NCBI RefSeq assembly: GCF_001543325.1
Contig: NZ_CP013355.1
Location: 1,394,001 to 1,458,000, forward strand
Direction of reading: 5' to 3'
Source: Lutibacter profundi
GTDB taxonomy: Bacteria; Bacteroidota; Bacteroidia; Flavobacteriales; Flavobacteriaceae
Length of the DNA: 64,000 nucleotides
Shown: positions 37,600-47,784 of the stretch, in pieces
How positions within the stretch are numbered: the stretch's first letter is position 1
How the letters are laid out: each line of letters starts with the position of its first letter
The notes under the pieces: generated by a model
Told to the model about the DNA's origin: nothing
Seen by the model: only the letters and a program-made list of their open reading frames with translations
Databases searched by the model: none
Made by a program: the position numbers and the translations under genes

Positions 37600-38553
37600 T
37601 TAAAAAACTTTGGAAGCTATTTCTTTTATATTATCCGATTTGCCCATAGAGTAAAAATGTACTACAGGCACACCTGCAGCAACCAATTCTTTTGATTGTT
37701 GTATAGCCCATTCAACACCTACTTGTCTTACTTCTTTATTATCCTTGCACTTTTCAATTTCACGAATTAATATTTCAGGCAAATCCAATTTAAATACTTG
37801 AGGTAATATTTGTAAATGACGTTTTATAGCAACTGGTTTAATGCCTGGAATTATAGGTACGGTAATTCCAATATTGCGTGCCTTTTTAACAAAATCAAAA
37901 TACTTTTTATTATCAAAAAACATTTGAGTTACCACATAATCGGCTCCTGCATCTACTTTTTCCTTTAATCTTCTTAAATCTGTCTCTAAACTGGGAGATT
38001 CTAAATGTTTTTCAGGATATCCTGCTACTCCAATACAAAAATTAGAATTATAAGGTGTTTCTATTATTTCATGTAAATATTTTCCTTTATTTAAATTGTT
38101 AATTTGTTTTACCAACTCCGACGCATATTGATGGCCTCCTTTTGTAGCTTTAAAGTATTGTTCATGCTTCATAGCATCACCACGCAAAGCCATCACATTA
38201 TCTAACCCTAAGTAATGGCAATCTACCAACACATATTCTGTTTCTTCTTTGGTAAAACCCCCACAAAGCACATGAGGAATTGCATCTACATTGTATTTAT
38301 ATTTCAACGAAGCACAAATACCAACCGTTCCAGGTCGCATACGTGTAATTTTACGATCTAGCAAATCTCCTTTTTGAATGTAAATATGTTCTTCTCTTGA
38401 GGTGGTTACATCAATAAAAGGAGGGTTAAATTCCATTAACGGATCAATATTATTGTACAATTCCTGTATATTTTGTCCTTTTTGTGGTGGCACTATTTCA
38501 AAAGAAAATAGTGTTTTTCCATTGGCTTGTTCTATGTGTTCTGTAACTTTCAT
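37600..38553 (-). CDS. metF: 5,10-methylenetetrahydrofolate reductase
   Basis: Reduces methylene-THF to methyl-THF, the methyl donor for methionine synthase. The 317-residue TIM-barrel flavoprotein shows FSFEIVPPQKGQNIQELY, PFIDVTTSREEH, NVMALRGDAMKHEQYF, GVAGYPEKHLESP, VTQMFFDNKKYFDFV and PIIPGIKPV, all family landmarks. It lies downstream of the two metH genes on the same strand, with one intergenic repeat between, so it may share their SAM-I control. Confidence 0.95.
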   Translation of the reverse strand: MKVTEHIEQANGKTLFSFEIVPPQKGQNIQELYNNIDPLMEFNPPFIDVTTSREEHIYIQKGDLLDRKITRMRPGTVGICASLKYKYNVDAIPHVLCGGFTKEETEYVLVDCHYLGLDNVMALRGDAMKHEQYFKATKGGHQYASELVKQINNLNKGKYLHEIIETPYNSNFCIGVAGYPEKHLESPSLETDLRRLKEKVDAGADYVVTQMFFDNKKYFDFVKKARNIGITVPIIPGIKPVAIKRHLQILPQVFKLDLPEILIREIEKCKDNKEVRQVGVEWAIQQSKELVAAGVPVVHFYSMGKSDNIKEIASKVF

Positions 38554-38566
38554 TTTATAATTATTA

Positions 38567-38650
38567 TGGCGTTCCCTTTCAGGTCGCGCTATCCGTTATA
38601 TCTTTTTTTCCGTTTCCCTCAAAAAAGGATACCACTGCTATCGCTAACGC
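38567..38650. repeat. Dispersed GGCGTT...AACGC element, copy 1
   Basis: An ~84-bp element starting TGGCGTTCCCTTTCAGGTCG and ending CTATCGCTAACGC. A near copy lies at 51091-51176 in the same orientation and a diverged one at 42594-42682 in the other. The end arms GCGTT/AACGC are complementary. Confidence 0.8.
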
Positions 38651-38778
38651 ACTGTGTTTGTTAATTTCAATTCATATTAAAATATATGCCTTCAACAAGT
38701 GCAGAATAACATTGCTTCGCAAACTACCTTCTTAGTCAAAACAGCGTTTATTTATTTTCACTTATACCATTAGATGCC

Positions 38779-41457
38779 TTATTCTGCCAAATTTGGACTC
38801 AACCATTTTTTAGCAGTTTCAACATCCATTTTTTTTCTAATAGCAAAAGCTTTAACTTGCTCTAATGTTATTTTTCCCAATCCAAAATATTTTGCTTTTT
38901 CATTTGCAAAATAATATCCTGAAACGGATGCTGCAGGCCACATTGCCAAACTATCTGTTAGCTCAACACCAATAGTTTCTTTTACTTTCAACAGTTTCCA
39001 AATTGTCAATTTCTCTGTATGATCCGGACAAGCAGGATATCCTGGAGCAGGTCTAATTCCTTTGTATTCTTCTTTTATCAATTCTTGGTTAGACAATGTT
39101 TCTGAGGTTGCGTATCCCCAATATTTTGTACGTACTTCTTTGTGTAAATATTCGGCAAAAGCCTCTGCCAACCTATCAGCCAATGATTTTATAAGTATTG
39201 AGTTATAATCATCGTGATCTTTTTCAAATTCGGCAGCCAATTCAGCCGTTCCAAAACCTGTAGACACACAAAAACTTCCTACATAATCTTCAATTCCCGT
39301 TTCCTTTGGAGCTATAAAATCTGCCAAAGCTATATTAGGAATGCCTTCTTTCTTTTTTAATTGTTGACGTAAAGTTCTAAATTCAACTTGTGGCTTATCT
39401 CTATGTTCATTCGTATAAACTTCAATATTATCTTCAACAGCGTTAGCAGGGAAAATTCCAAATACAGCTTTGGCTTTTAATAACTTTTCATCGAGTATTT
39501 TCTGCAATAAAATTTTTGCGTCTTTAAATAAATTGGTAGCCTCTTCTCCCACAACTTCATCGGTTAAAATTGCAGGGTATTTTCCATGTAATTCCCAAGT
39601 TCTAAAAAACGGACTCCAATCTATATAATCTAATAGCTTTGATAAGTCAAAATCATCGATAACCTGAGTTCCAATAAAATTTGGCTTGTGTATTTTTGTT
39701 AAATTCCAATCAATTTTAAACTTGTTTTTTCTGGCTTCAGTTAACGTTAAATATTCTTTTCGTTTAGAACGATTTAAAAATCCGTTACGAACTTTAACAT
39801 AATCTTCTTTTATATCTCCAATATACTTCTGGTTAAATCTTTTATTTAATAAATCGCCCACAACTGTAACAGCTCTTGAAGCATCGTGCACATGTACTAC
39901 AGCGTTTTTATATTGTGGATCAATTTTAACTGCTGTATGTGCTTTTGAGGTTGTTGCACCTCCAATTAACAAAGGAACTTTAAAATTTTGACGTTCCATT
40001 TCTTTGGCTAAGTACACCATTTCATCTAATGAAGGTGTTATTAAACCACTTAAACCTATAATATCAACTTTTTGAGCTTTTGCAGTTTCAATTATTTTTT
40101 CAGGCGCAACCATAACTCCTAAATCCAAAATATCATAATTATTACAGCCTAAAACCACTCCTACAATATTTTTACCAATATCATGCACATCGCCTTTTAC
40201 AGTTGCCAATAAAATTTTACCATTTGTTTGAATTACTCCACCCTTATTTGCTTCAATAAACGGCAATAAATAAGCAACTGCTTTTTTCATTACACGAGCA
40301 GATTTTACCACTTGCGGTAAAAACATTTTCCCTTCTCCAAATAAATCTCCTACTACGTTCATACCAAGCATTAAATTGCCTTCAATAACTTCTATTGGCT
40401 GTGATGCATTTTTTCTTGCTTCTTCAACATCTTCTAAAATAAATTCATCTATACCTCTTACCAAGGCATGTGTAATTCTATTTTGTACTGGCTTTTCTCT
40501 CCAAGATAAATCAACTTTTTGTACCGCTTTTGAACCTTTTACGGTTTCAGCAAAGGTTAATAATCTCTCAGTAGCATCTTCTCTTCTATCTAAAATTACA
40601 TCTTCAACATGGGTTAATAAATCTTTCGGAATTTCATCATACACTTCAAGCATCGCCGGATTTACAATTCCTATATTCATTCCTGCTTTTATAGCGTAGT
40701 ATAAAAATACGGAATGCATTGCCTCTCTTACACCATTATTCCCACGAAATGAAAAAGACACATTACTTACACCTCCGCTAACACTTGCATTTGGTAAATT
40801 TGTACGAACCCAACGTGTTGCCTCTATAAAATCAATGGCATTTTTTTTGTGTTCTTCCATTCCTGTTGCCACAGGAAATACATTTAAATCGAAAATAATA
40901 TCTTCTGATGGAAAGCCAATTTTATTTACTAAAATTTCATACGAACGTTTGGCTATTTCAATTCTACGTTGGTAATTATCTGCTTGTCCAACTTCATCAA
41001 AAGCCATTACAATTACTGCGGATCCGTACATTTTAATAAGTTGTGCATGGTGTATAAATGCTTCTTCTCCTTCTTTTAAACTAATAGAATTTACCACACA
41101 TTTACCTTGTGCTACTTGTAAACCAGCTTCAATAATTTCCCATTTAGAACTATCAATCATTATAGGAACTCTGGCAATATCTGGTTCGGCAGCAATTAAG
41201 TTCATAAAACGAACCATTGCTTTTTTACCATCAATTAAACCATCATCCATATTAATATCAATTATTTGAGCTCCACCTTCAACTTGATGACGTGCAACTG
41301 CCAAGGCCTCATCAAATTTTTCCTCTTTAATCAATCTTAAAAACTTACGAGAACCCGCAACATTGGTACGTTCACCAACATTTATAAAATTGCTGTTTTG
41401 GCTCAATATTAAAGGTTCTAACCCTGCAAGTTTTAAATATTTTTCTTTTTTATTCAT
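38779..41457 (-). CDS. metH: Cobalamin-dependent methionine synthase, pterin/B12/activation part
   Basis: The larger half of a split MetH, about 892 residues from the ATG at 41457 (the longer frame starts with TTG). In order: a pterin-binding TIM barrel ([49 protein letters not shown]), the cap, the B12 domain with [17 protein letters not shown] (base-off His in DxHxxG), and the SAM-binding activation domain ([15 protein letters not shown]). It transfers the methyl group of methyl-THF via cobalamin to homocysteine, bound by the separate partner encoded just upstream. This split is usual in Bacteroidota. Confidence 0.95.
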   Translation of the reverse strand: MNKKEKYLKLAGLEPLILSQNSNFINVGERTNVAGSRKFLRLIKEEKFDEALAVARHQVEGGAQIIDINMDDGLIDGKKAMVRFMNLIAAEPDIARVPIMIDSSKWEIIEAGLQVAQGKCVVNSISLKEGEEAFIHHAQLIKMYGSAVIVMAFDEVGQADNYQRRIEIAKRSYEILVNKIGFPSEDIIFDLNVFPVATGMEEHKKNAIDFIEATRWVRTNLPNASVSGGVSNVSFSFRGNNGVREAMHSVFLYYAIKAGMNIGIVNPAMLEVYDEIPKDLLTHVEDVILDRREDATERLLTFAETVKGSKAVQKVDLSWREKPVQNRITHALVRGIDEFILEDVEEARKNASQPIEVIEGNLMLGMNVVGDLFGEGKMFLPQVVKSARVMKKAVAYLLPFIEANKGGVIQTNGKILLATVKGDVHDIGKNIVGVVLGCNNYDILDLGVMVAPEKIIETAKAQKVDIIGLSGLITPSLDEMVYLAKEMERQNFKVPLLIGGATTSKAHTAVKIDPQYKNAVVHVHDASRAVTVVGDLLNKRFNQKYIGDIKEDYVKVRNGFLNRSKRKEYLTLTEARKNKFKIDWNLTKIHKPNFIGTQVIDDFDLSKLLDYIDWSPFFRTWELHGKYPAILTDEVVGEEATNLFKDAKILLQKILDEKLLKAKAVFGIFPANAVEDNIEVYTNEHRDKPQVEFRTLRQQLKKKEGIPNIALADFIAPKETGIEDYVGSFCVSTGFGTAELAAEFEKDHDDYNSILIKSLADRLAEAFAEYLHKEVRTKYWGYATSETLSNQELIKEEYKGIRPAPGYPACPDHTEKLTIWKLLKVKETIGVELTDSLAMWPAASVSGYYFANEKAKYFGLGKITLEQVKAFAIRKKMDVETAKKWLSPNLAE

Positions 41458-41523
41458 TTTTTTATGATCAGATTCTAAATTAGGTTCAGAACGACGTATC
41501 AATTAATTTATATCCTTTTAAAC

Positions 41524-42516
41524 TCAAACTATTTTTCTAGGCTTATATTTAGCAGCTATTTCTGAAATTGCTTTGATATGTACTGGTGTTGTTCCACAAC
41601 AGCCTCCTATTATATTGATTAAATTCTTTTTTAAATACTCTTCAATTTGCATAGCCATTTCTTTAGGGGTTTCATCATATTCTCCAAAATGATTCGGCAA
41701 ACCTGCATTTGGATGTGCAGATATTCCAAATGGCGTTTTATTGGCTATTGCTTCTAAATGCGGCTGTAACATATTAGCTCCTAAAGCGCAGTTAAAACCT
41801 ATAGTTAAAAGTGGAATATGTGATACTGAAATTAAAAAGGCTTCTGCTGTTTGACCTGATAAGGTTCTTCCACTGGCATCTGTAATAGTACCGCTCACCA
41901 TAATTGGAATATCTATATTTTGCTCACTTTTAATTTCTTCAATTGCAAATAAAGCGGCCTTTGCATTTAGTGTGTCAAAAACGGTTTCAACCATTAATAA
42001 ATCTACCCCTCCATCTATCAACGCTTCTGCTTGTTGTTTGTAGGCTGTTTTTAAATCGTTAAAAGTTACCGCTCTATAACCAGGGTCATTTACATCTGGA
42101 GACATACTTGCTGTTTTATTTGTTGGCCCTATAGAACCGGCTACAAAACGAGGTTTTAAAGGGTTTTTAGCCGTGTATTCTTGCGCCGCTTCTTTAGCTA
42201 TTTTAGCAGATTGGAAATTAATTTCATAAACATATTCTTCCATTTCATAATCAGCCATAGCAATGGTAGTTCCAGAAAATGTATTGGTTTCAATAATATC
42301 GGCACCTGCTTCTAAATATTTTTTATGAATTTCTTTAATAGCTGCTGGTTGCGTAATGGAAAGCATATCATTATTTCCTTTTACCGAAACATGAAAATCT
42401 TTAAACTGTTCACCTCTATAATCTTCTTCAGAAAATTTATAGGCTTGTAACATGGTTCCCATAGCTCCATCTAATACTAAAATTCGTTTTTTTATTTCTT
42501 CTTGAATTGTGCTCAT
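41524..42516 (-). CDS. metH: Methionine synthase, homocysteine-binding part
   Basis: The N-terminal half of split MetH, 330 residues, a zinc-dependent homocysteine methyltransferase barrel. It starts KKRILVLDGAMGTMLQAY and has ETNTFSGTTIAMADY and the zinc ligands: one Cys in GFNCALGA and the pair in GGCCGTTP. The pterin/B12 half follows 66 bp downstream. A SAM-I riboswitch lies about 215 bp upstream of the ATG, so the pair, and perhaps metF, is turned down when SAM is plentiful. Confidence 0.95.
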   Translation of the reverse strand: MSTIQEEIKKRILVLDGAMGTMLQAYKFSEEDYRGEQFKDFHVSVKGNNDMLSITQPAAIKEIHKKYLEAGADIIETNTFSGTTIAMADYEMEEYVYEINFQSAKIAKEAAQEYTAKNPLKPRFVAGSIGPTNKTASMSPDVNDPGYRAVTFNDLKTAYKQQAEALIDGGVDLLMVETVFDTLNAKAALFAIEEIKSEQNIDIPIMVSGTITDASGRTLSGQTAEAFLISVSHIPLLTIGFNCALGANMLQPHLEAIANKTPFGISAHPNAGLPNHFGEYDETPKEMAMQIEEYLKKNLINIIGGCCGTTPVHIKAISEIAAKYKPRKIV

Positions 42517-42593
42517 CTTTATTATTTTGCTCCTTTTGATGTTGCAGTTGTCCTGTTTTACTGTTTATTACTATATTTCTTACTCTTTGTTTT

Positions 42594-42682
42594 GCGTTAG
42601 GGATTGCAGCATTGTTTGAGCTCTTTTTGTTTTTTAACAAAAAAGCGAGTGCGCAAAGCCCGACCGTTTACGGTAACGCCCA
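42594..42682. repeat. Dispersed GCGTT...AACGC element, copy 2, in the metH leader
   Basis: Inverted and diverged version of the element at 38567 and 51091. It lies between the SAM-I riboswitch and the metH ATG, so it would be in the mRNA leader. It contains an ACCGT/ACGGT hairpin (about 42663-42675). Confidence 0.65.
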
Positions 42683-42730
42683 AATAAATAGTATTAAAAA
42701 AGAAGAAGTTTTCTATGTGAAGTTTTCTTG

Positions 42731-42833
42731 TGTTATCTTCCCACTAATATGCGGTAGAATGTAGCACCTTCTCTATAAATAAAGGGTTGCTAAGGCTTCA
42801 ACAGGTCTATTCCCTCTGCCTTTCTTAATAACT
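42731..42833 (-). promoter_or_regulatory. SAM-I (S-box) riboswitch upstream of metH
   Basis: The minus-strand RNA has the S-box core: AAGAAAGGCAGAGGGAAT, TGAAGCCTTAGCAACC and AGAAGGTGCTACATTC, closed by a P1 helix GTTATT/GATAAC. It is almost identical to the element at 54713-54815. It should lower metH expression when S-adenosylmethionine is high. I see no clear terminator after it. Confidence 0.92.
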
Positions 42834-42862
42834 AATTATCAGTTTATTTATGAACTTGACTG

Positions 42863-42893
42863 CAAATAAACGGAATATGCTGTTTATTTACAA
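42863..42893 (-). promoter_or_regulatory. Promoter of the metH leader
   Basis: TTG (42891-42893) and TTTATTTG (42863-42870), 20 bp apart, are one base off the -7 consensus. The riboswitch begins 30 bases downstream. The second SAM-I leader has the same arrangement. Confidence 0.5.
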
Positions 42894-42911
42894 GTGAAAT
42901 TAGATTTTTAT

Positions 42912-43487
42912 CTATTTAATTAACAATGTTTTAGTTAATTTGTTTAGCTGCAACACTTTATTTGAAAAGTTATCTTTTAGCGTTTCTCTGTATAAATCGA
43001 GATTTTCTGTTAATTCGTTAATATTATTGGGAATTACTTCTTCAAAATATTGCCGTAATCGTTTGGTTAGTATTGGTGATTTACCGTTGGTAGAAATGGC
43101 TATTTTTACGTTGCCTTTGGTTACAATTCCTCCCAAATAAAAATCGCACAACTTTGGTGTATCAGCAACATTTACCAGTATGTTTTTTGCTTTGGAATCT
43201 GTGTAAATTTGTTTGTTCACTTCACTATTATTGGTTGCTGCAATAACAATGTGTTGTTTGTGTAAAAGGCTTTTATCATATTCGCCAAACATTATTGGTG
43301 TATTGTGCTTTAAGGCTATTTTTTTTAGTTTACTTGTAAAACTTTTGGCAACTACCAATACTTTTGCATGTGGACTAGATTTTAACAGGAAGTGTAATTT
43401 TTCATAAGCCACTTTGCCTCCTCCTACAATTAAAACATTTAATTGTGAAACTTTTAAAAAAATTGGATATAATTCGTTTTGTTCCAT
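42912..43487 (-). CDS. Precorrin-2 dehydrogenase / sirohydrochlorin ferrochelatase (siroheme synthase N-terminal type)
   Basis: A 191-residue Met8/CysG-N-type enzyme that oxidises precorrin-2 with NAD+ and may insert iron to give siroheme, the cofactor of the sulfite reductase encoded two genes upstream. It shows YPIFLKVSQLNVLIVGGGKVA (NAD loop), VIAATNNSEVNKQIY and the DFYLGGIVTKGNVKIAISTNG core. It is the last gene of the sulfate-assimilation operon, 10 bp after cobA. Confidence 0.92.
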   Translation of the reverse strand: MEQNELYPIFLKVSQLNVLIVGGGKVAYEKLHFLLKSSPHAKVLVVAKSFTSKLKKIALKHNTPIMFGEYDKSLLHKQHIVIAATNNSEVNKQIYTDSKAKNILVNVADTPKLCDFYLGGIVTKGNVKIAISTNGKSPILTKRLRQYFEEVIPNNINELTENLDLYRETLKDNFSNKVLQLNKLTKTLLIK

Positions 43488-43497
43488 TTTCTGTTTT

Positions 43498-44268
43498 TTA
43501 TAAAAGTTCTAAATTTATTTTTTCATAAAAAGAACGCAGCTTAATACTTTCTTTAACAACTTCGCCTATAACAATTACTGCTGGAGAACCTAATTGCTTT
43601 TCTTTTACCACCTCAATAATAGTATTTATAGTTCCTAATCCTATCTTTTCACTAGTAGTAGTTCCGTTTTGAATAATTGCGGTTGGAACGTTCTCTTTAT
43701 GGAATTTTTTAAAAACGGCAACAATTTCTTTCAGCTTGCTCATTCCCATTAAAATAACTACTGTTGCAGTTGATTGGGCTGCTAAACTCAAATCTTGAGA
43801 CAATTTATCTTCTGAAGTAGTTCCTGTAATTACCCAAAAACTTTCAGAAACACCTCTTTTGGTTAACGAGATTCCCTGACTTGAAGGTACAGCCATTGTA
43901 GAAGAAATTCCTGAAATAACTTTGGTTTCAATGCCAAAAGATGCGATATAGTCTATTTCTTCGGCTCCACGACCAAATATAAATGGGTCTCCTCCTTTTA
44001 AACGAACTACATTGCCATATTGAAAAGCATTTTTTACCATCAATTCATTTATTTCATTTTGTGAATAGCTATGAAAACCATTTCGCTTTCCAACAAATAT
44101 TCGTTTCGCATTTTTTGAAATGTATTTTAACAATTCTCTATTTATCAACGCATCGTATAAAACAACGGTTGCTTTTTCTAATGCTTTTACACCTTTAACA
44201 GTAATTAAATCTGGATCACCTGGTCCAGCTCCAATAAGGGTAACTTTAGGCTTGTTGGTTGTTTCCAT
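43498..44268 (-). CDS. cobA: Uroporphyrinogen-III C-methyltransferase
   Basis: Methylates uroporphyrinogen III at C2 and C7 with two SAM, the first step toward siroheme. The 256-residue protein has VTLIGAGPGDPDLITVKGVK, VVLYDALINRELL, VRLKGGDPFIFGRGAEEIDY, ISGISSTMAVPSSQGISLTKRG and TVVILMGMSKL. It overlaps the sulfite reductase gene by 23 bp, which argues for translational coupling of the enzyme and its cofactor supply. Confidence 0.95.
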   Translation of the reverse strand: METTNKPKVTLIGAGPGDPDLITVKGVKALEKATVVLYDALINRELLKYISKNAKRIFVGKRNGFHSYSQNEINELMVKNAFQYGNVVRLKGGDPFIFGRGAEEIDYIASFGIETKVISGISSTMAVPSSQGISLTKRGVSESFWVITGTTSEDKLSQDLSLAAQSTATVVILMGMSKLKEIVAVFKKFHKENVPTAIIQNGTTTSEKIGLGTINTIIEVVKEKQLGSPAVIVIGEVVKESIKLRSFYEKINLELL

Positions 44269-46348
44269 TACTTCGTGTTTTAGTTCTATAAGTAGTTACT
44301 TTTTTATAAAAAAACGCTGCATCTTGTACGTATTTAGTAGTAAACTCTTTTGAAGGTTTATTCTTTTTTATTTGATAAACAAATTCAGAAAATGGAGTCT
44401 CTAATTTAATTTTATCACTAAACAATTTTTCAAATTCAGTAATAATTATTGCTTGTGTATTTGTTTTTTCTTCTTTAGTTAATAGTAATGCTTTGGCTGT
44501 ATTCACCATACTTGTATACGCATAATACGCACTGTCAGAAAACTGATTTAATTGAAGAGACGCTTTGGCTTGTTCTATTTTTTCTTCACTCTCAAATAAT
44601 AGGGTTGCTACCAAATCTATTACTACTCCTGCACATTCACCAATACCAACCGTATTTATATACTGCTCATTACTTCCCCAATCCATAAAATCTTTTTGCT
44701 GTAAGTTAGACGTATCTGCTAATGGTTTTAAAAGCTTGTAAAAATAATGCTCTTGCTTTCTGTCGTAATACTTTAAAAACGTTTCTTTATCCTCCTTTTT
44801 TGTTTCAAAATCATTAAGTAAATAACGCAATGCTTCAGGACCTCTTTTACTTGGAATTTTTATTACTTTATCTGAAAATCTTCCTTTTCCATTTCCAATA
44901 ATTCCACCACCAAGTAATACTTGCAATGCTGGTGCAACTAAATTTCCTGATTTAATAGCCATTCCTTGAAAACCTATATGAGCCATCGCATGTTGCCCAC
45001 AAGCATTCATACAACCGCTAATTTTTATAGTAATGTCTTTATTATTTTTATAATGAGGGTATTCATTGGTCAAAACTTTTTCAAGTTCTTTGGTTATTCC
45101 TGTACTGCTTGCTATTCCTAAATTACATGTATCTGTACCTGGGCAAGCTGTAATATCTACTAAACTATTATATCCTGTTTCTGCAAAACCTAACTTCTTT
45201 AATTCAACATAAAAAAAAGGCAATAATTCTTCTTTTACATGACGAATTAATATATTTTGCCTTAATGATAAGCGCAATTCATTGGCTGCGTACTTTTTTA
45301 TTAAATGAGCTAATAAACGTGCTTTATCTGTATAAAAATTGCCTAAATGAATTTTAATACCAATAGCAAACAATCCTTGTTGTTTTTGTGGAATTACATT
45401 GGTTTCCTTCCACAAATTATAAGTCTCCATATTTTTTATTTTAACTGAAGGTATTTTTATTTCAGGTAAAATAATTTCTTTATCAAATTTAGCTGTATCA
45501 ATTTTATAGGTTTGATTTGAAAGTGCTTTATGCTCCTCTTTAACCAGTTTAACAAACGCTACCAAACCAATTTGCTGTACTAAAAATTTCAATCTGGCTC
45601 GTGATCTTTTAGTTCGTTCACCATATCTATCAAACACCCGTAAAACAGCTTCTATTAATGGGATAATTTTATCTACTGAAATAAATTCACACATTACATT
45701 TGCCGGCCTTGGTTGCGAACCCAAGCCTCCTCCAATCAGTATTTTAAACCCTTTTTCACCTTTATTTAGTTTCGCTATAAAGCCTAAATCGTTTATAAAA
45801 CTCAACGCCGTATCTTCATCAGTCCCAGAAAATGAAATTTTAAATTTTCGTCCCATTTCTTGACATATAGGGTTTCTTAAAAAGAATTCAAAAACAGCTT
45901 GAGCGTAAGGAGATACATCAAAAGGTTCTTTTATGTCAATTCCAGCAGTTTCTGAAGCTGTAACATTACGAACTGTATTTCCACAAGCTTCTCGTAAGGT
46001 AATTTCATCCTGTTCCAATTCAGCCCATAACTCGGGTGTTTTCTCTAAACTCACATGGTGAATTTGAATGTCTTGCCGCGTTGTAATATGCAATCTTCCT
46101 CTTGAATATGTATCTGAAACCTCTGCAATTCTATGCAGTTGTTCACTTGAAACTTTTCCGTAGGGAAGTTTAATACGAATCATTTGCACGCCAAACTGAC
46201 GTTGCCCATAAATACCGCGAGCAAGTCGTAAACTTCTAAAACGTGCTTCGTCAATTTTTCCTTCGTAATAAAGGGCTATTTTATTTTCTAAATCTAGAAT
46301 ATCCTTAGAAATAATAGGGTTTTCAATTTCAGATTTGAAATTTTTCAT
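44246..46348 (-). CDS. Siroheme-dependent sulfite (nitrite) reductase with HEPN-like C-terminus
   Basis: A 700-residue hemoprotein that reduces sulfite to sulfide with six electrons. Two nitrite/sulfite reductase repeats are seen: RQFGVQMIRIKLPYGKV and YSRGRLHITTRQDIQIHH in the first. The Fe4S4-siroheme ligands lie in TACPGTDTCNLGIASS and SGCMNACGQH. Residues ~570-690 form an extra helical region (DSAYYAYTSMVNTAKALLL) that looks like a HEPN domain without the Rx4-6H catalytic motif. The setting among cysHDN and siroheme genes supports sulfite, not nitrite. No cysJ flavoprotein is present, so ferredoxin is the likely donor. Confidence 0.9.
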   Translation of the reverse strand: MKNFKSEIENPIISKDILDLENKIALYYEGKIDEARFRSLRLARGIYGQRQFGVQMIRIKLPYGKVSSEQLHRIAEVSDTYSRGRLHITTRQDIQIHHVSLEKTPELWAELEQDEITLREACGNTVRNVTASETAGIDIKEPFDVSPYAQAVFEFFLRNPICQEMGRKFKISFSGTDEDTALSFINDLGFIAKLNKGEKGFKILIGGGLGSQPRPANVMCEFISVDKIIPLIEAVLRVFDRYGERTKRSRARLKFLVQQIGLVAFVKLVKEEHKALSNQTYKIDTAKFDKEIILPEIKIPSVKIKNMETYNLWKETNVIPQKQQGLFAIGIKIHLGNFYTDKARLLAHLIKKYAANELRLSLRQNILIRHVKEELLPFFYVELKKLGFAETGYNSLVDITACPGTDTCNLGIASSTGITKELEKVLTNEYPHYKNNKDITIKISGCMNACGQHAMAHIGFQGMAIKSGNLVAPALQVLLGGGIIGNGKGRFSDKVIKIPSKRGPEALRYLLNDFETKKEDKETFLKYYDRKQEHYFYKLLKPLADTSNLQQKDFMDWGSNEQYINTVGIGECAGVVIDLVATLLFESEEKIEQAKASLQLNQFSDSAYYAYTSMVNTAKALLLTKEEKTNTQAIIITEFEKLFSDKIKLETPFSEFVYQIKKNKPSKEFTTKYVQDAAFFYKKVTTYRTKTRSNGNNQQA

Positions 46349-46436
46349 ACTATTTAATTTTTATAATTGGCAACAAGAATCCCTACTTCATAAAAAATAT
46401 GAAGTGTTTCTACATCCAAAATTTTATTTTTTAATT

Positions 46437-47684
46437 TTACCTTATAAAACCAACACCAACGGTATTATTTGTTTGAGAATCTATTAAAATAAAGGCTCCG
46501 TTTGTTCTGTGTTCTTTAAATGAATCGAAAAAAATAGGTTTATTTAGTTGTAATGATACAGAAGCAATATCGTTCATTTGCAAACTAGAAATATTGGTTT
46601 TAACACCTGAAAAATCTGTTTCAATTTTATTGTTTATAGCACTTACTTTAGCTAACACTTTATGAACTCCATGTTGTAATATATACTTAGCTCCTGCTGT
46701 TAGTTCTTTGTTACACATCCATGATAGAGTTGCTGTAAATTGTTTTTCAATTTTAGGTAATTCGTTTACTTTTACAATCATATCACCTCTGCTAACATTC
46801 ACATCATTTTCCAATACTACTGAAATTGAAGATCTACGAGCTGCACTGTTGTATTTTTTTCCATTAAAGTTAATTTCTTTAACCCTTGTTTTTGTTTTTG
46901 ATGGTAATACAACCACTTCATCACCAACTTTTATTTCACCTCCATATACTTTCCCTGCATAACCTCTATAATCATGAAATTCTGCTGTTTTTGGCCTAAT
47001 TACATATTGAACTGGAAATCGCATTTTCCCATTGTTATAGATATCTTTTGTATCTAATTTTTCTAAATGTTCCAGTAAAGTTTGTCCTTTATACCATGTC
47101 ATTATAGTTGATGACTCAACAACATTATCACCTTTTAAAGCACTAACAGGAATAAATGTAATATTTTGATTTTCATAATCACTTTTTGCAACTAGCTTTT
47201 GAAAATCACTTTTTATTTCATTGTATCTTTCTTCAGAAAAAGCTACCAAATCCATTTTATTAATAGCTACAATTACATCTTTAATACGAAGCAAATTATT
47301 GATAAAAAAGTGACGATACGTTTGTTCTATAACACCGTGTCTTGCATCAATTAATATAATAGCAGCTTGAGATGTTGAGGCTCCTGTTACCATATTTCTG
47401 GTGTATTCTACATGGCCTGGAGTATCGGCAATTATATAGCTTCTTGTATTTGTTGAAAAATAGATATGAGCTACATCAATTGTAATACCTTGTTCACGCT
47501 CTGCAACTAAACCATCAGTGGCTAATGAAAAATCTAAATAGTCATAGCCTTTTTGTTTGCTACTACGTTCTATGGCTTCTAGTTTGTCTTCTGTTAATGA
47601 TTTTGTGTCGTATAATAATCTACCTATTAAGGTGCTTTTACCATCATCTACACTTCCTGCTGTTGCTATTTTTAAAACTTCCAT
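46437..47684 (-). CDS. cysN: Sulfate adenylyltransferase, GTPase subunit
   Basis: With CysD, activates sulfate to APS at the cost of ATP and GTP. The 415-residue EF-Tu-like GTPase shows G1 AGSVDDGKSTLIGRLLYD, AEREQGITIDVAHIYF (switch I), DTPGHVEYTRNM and NKMDLVAF. The protein ends after the beta-barrel domains; no APS kinase domain is fused. It lies 100 bp after cysD, with a short CACTTCGACAAGCTCAGT-type intergenic repeat between (about 47713-47737). Confidence 0.95.
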   Translation of the reverse strand: MEVLKIATAGSVDDGKSTLIGRLLYDTKSLTEDKLEAIERSSKQKGYDYLDFSLATDGLVAEREQGITIDVAHIYFSTNTRSYIIADTPGHVEYTRNMVTGASTSQAAIILIDARHGVIEQTYRHFFINNLLRIKDVIVAINKMDLVAFSEERYNEIKSDFQKLVAKSDYENQNITFIPVSALKGDNVVESSTIMTWYKGQTLLEHLEKLDTKDIYNNGKMRFPVQYVIRPKTAEFHDYRGYAGKVYGGEIKVGDEVVVLPSKTKTRVKEINFNGKKYNSAARRSSISVVLENDVNVSRGDMIVKVNELPKIEKQFTATLSWMCNKELTAGAKYILQHGVHKVLAKVSAINNKIETDFSGVKTNISSLQMNDIASVSLQLNKPIFFDSFKEHRTNGAFILIDSQTNNTVGVGFIR

Positions 47685-47784
47685 TCTTTATATTATTATG
47701 AGGTTCTGAAACTACACTTCGACAAGCTCAGTATGACATTTTCAGAATGACATTATTCATATTTAATTGTTAATTATCAATTGC

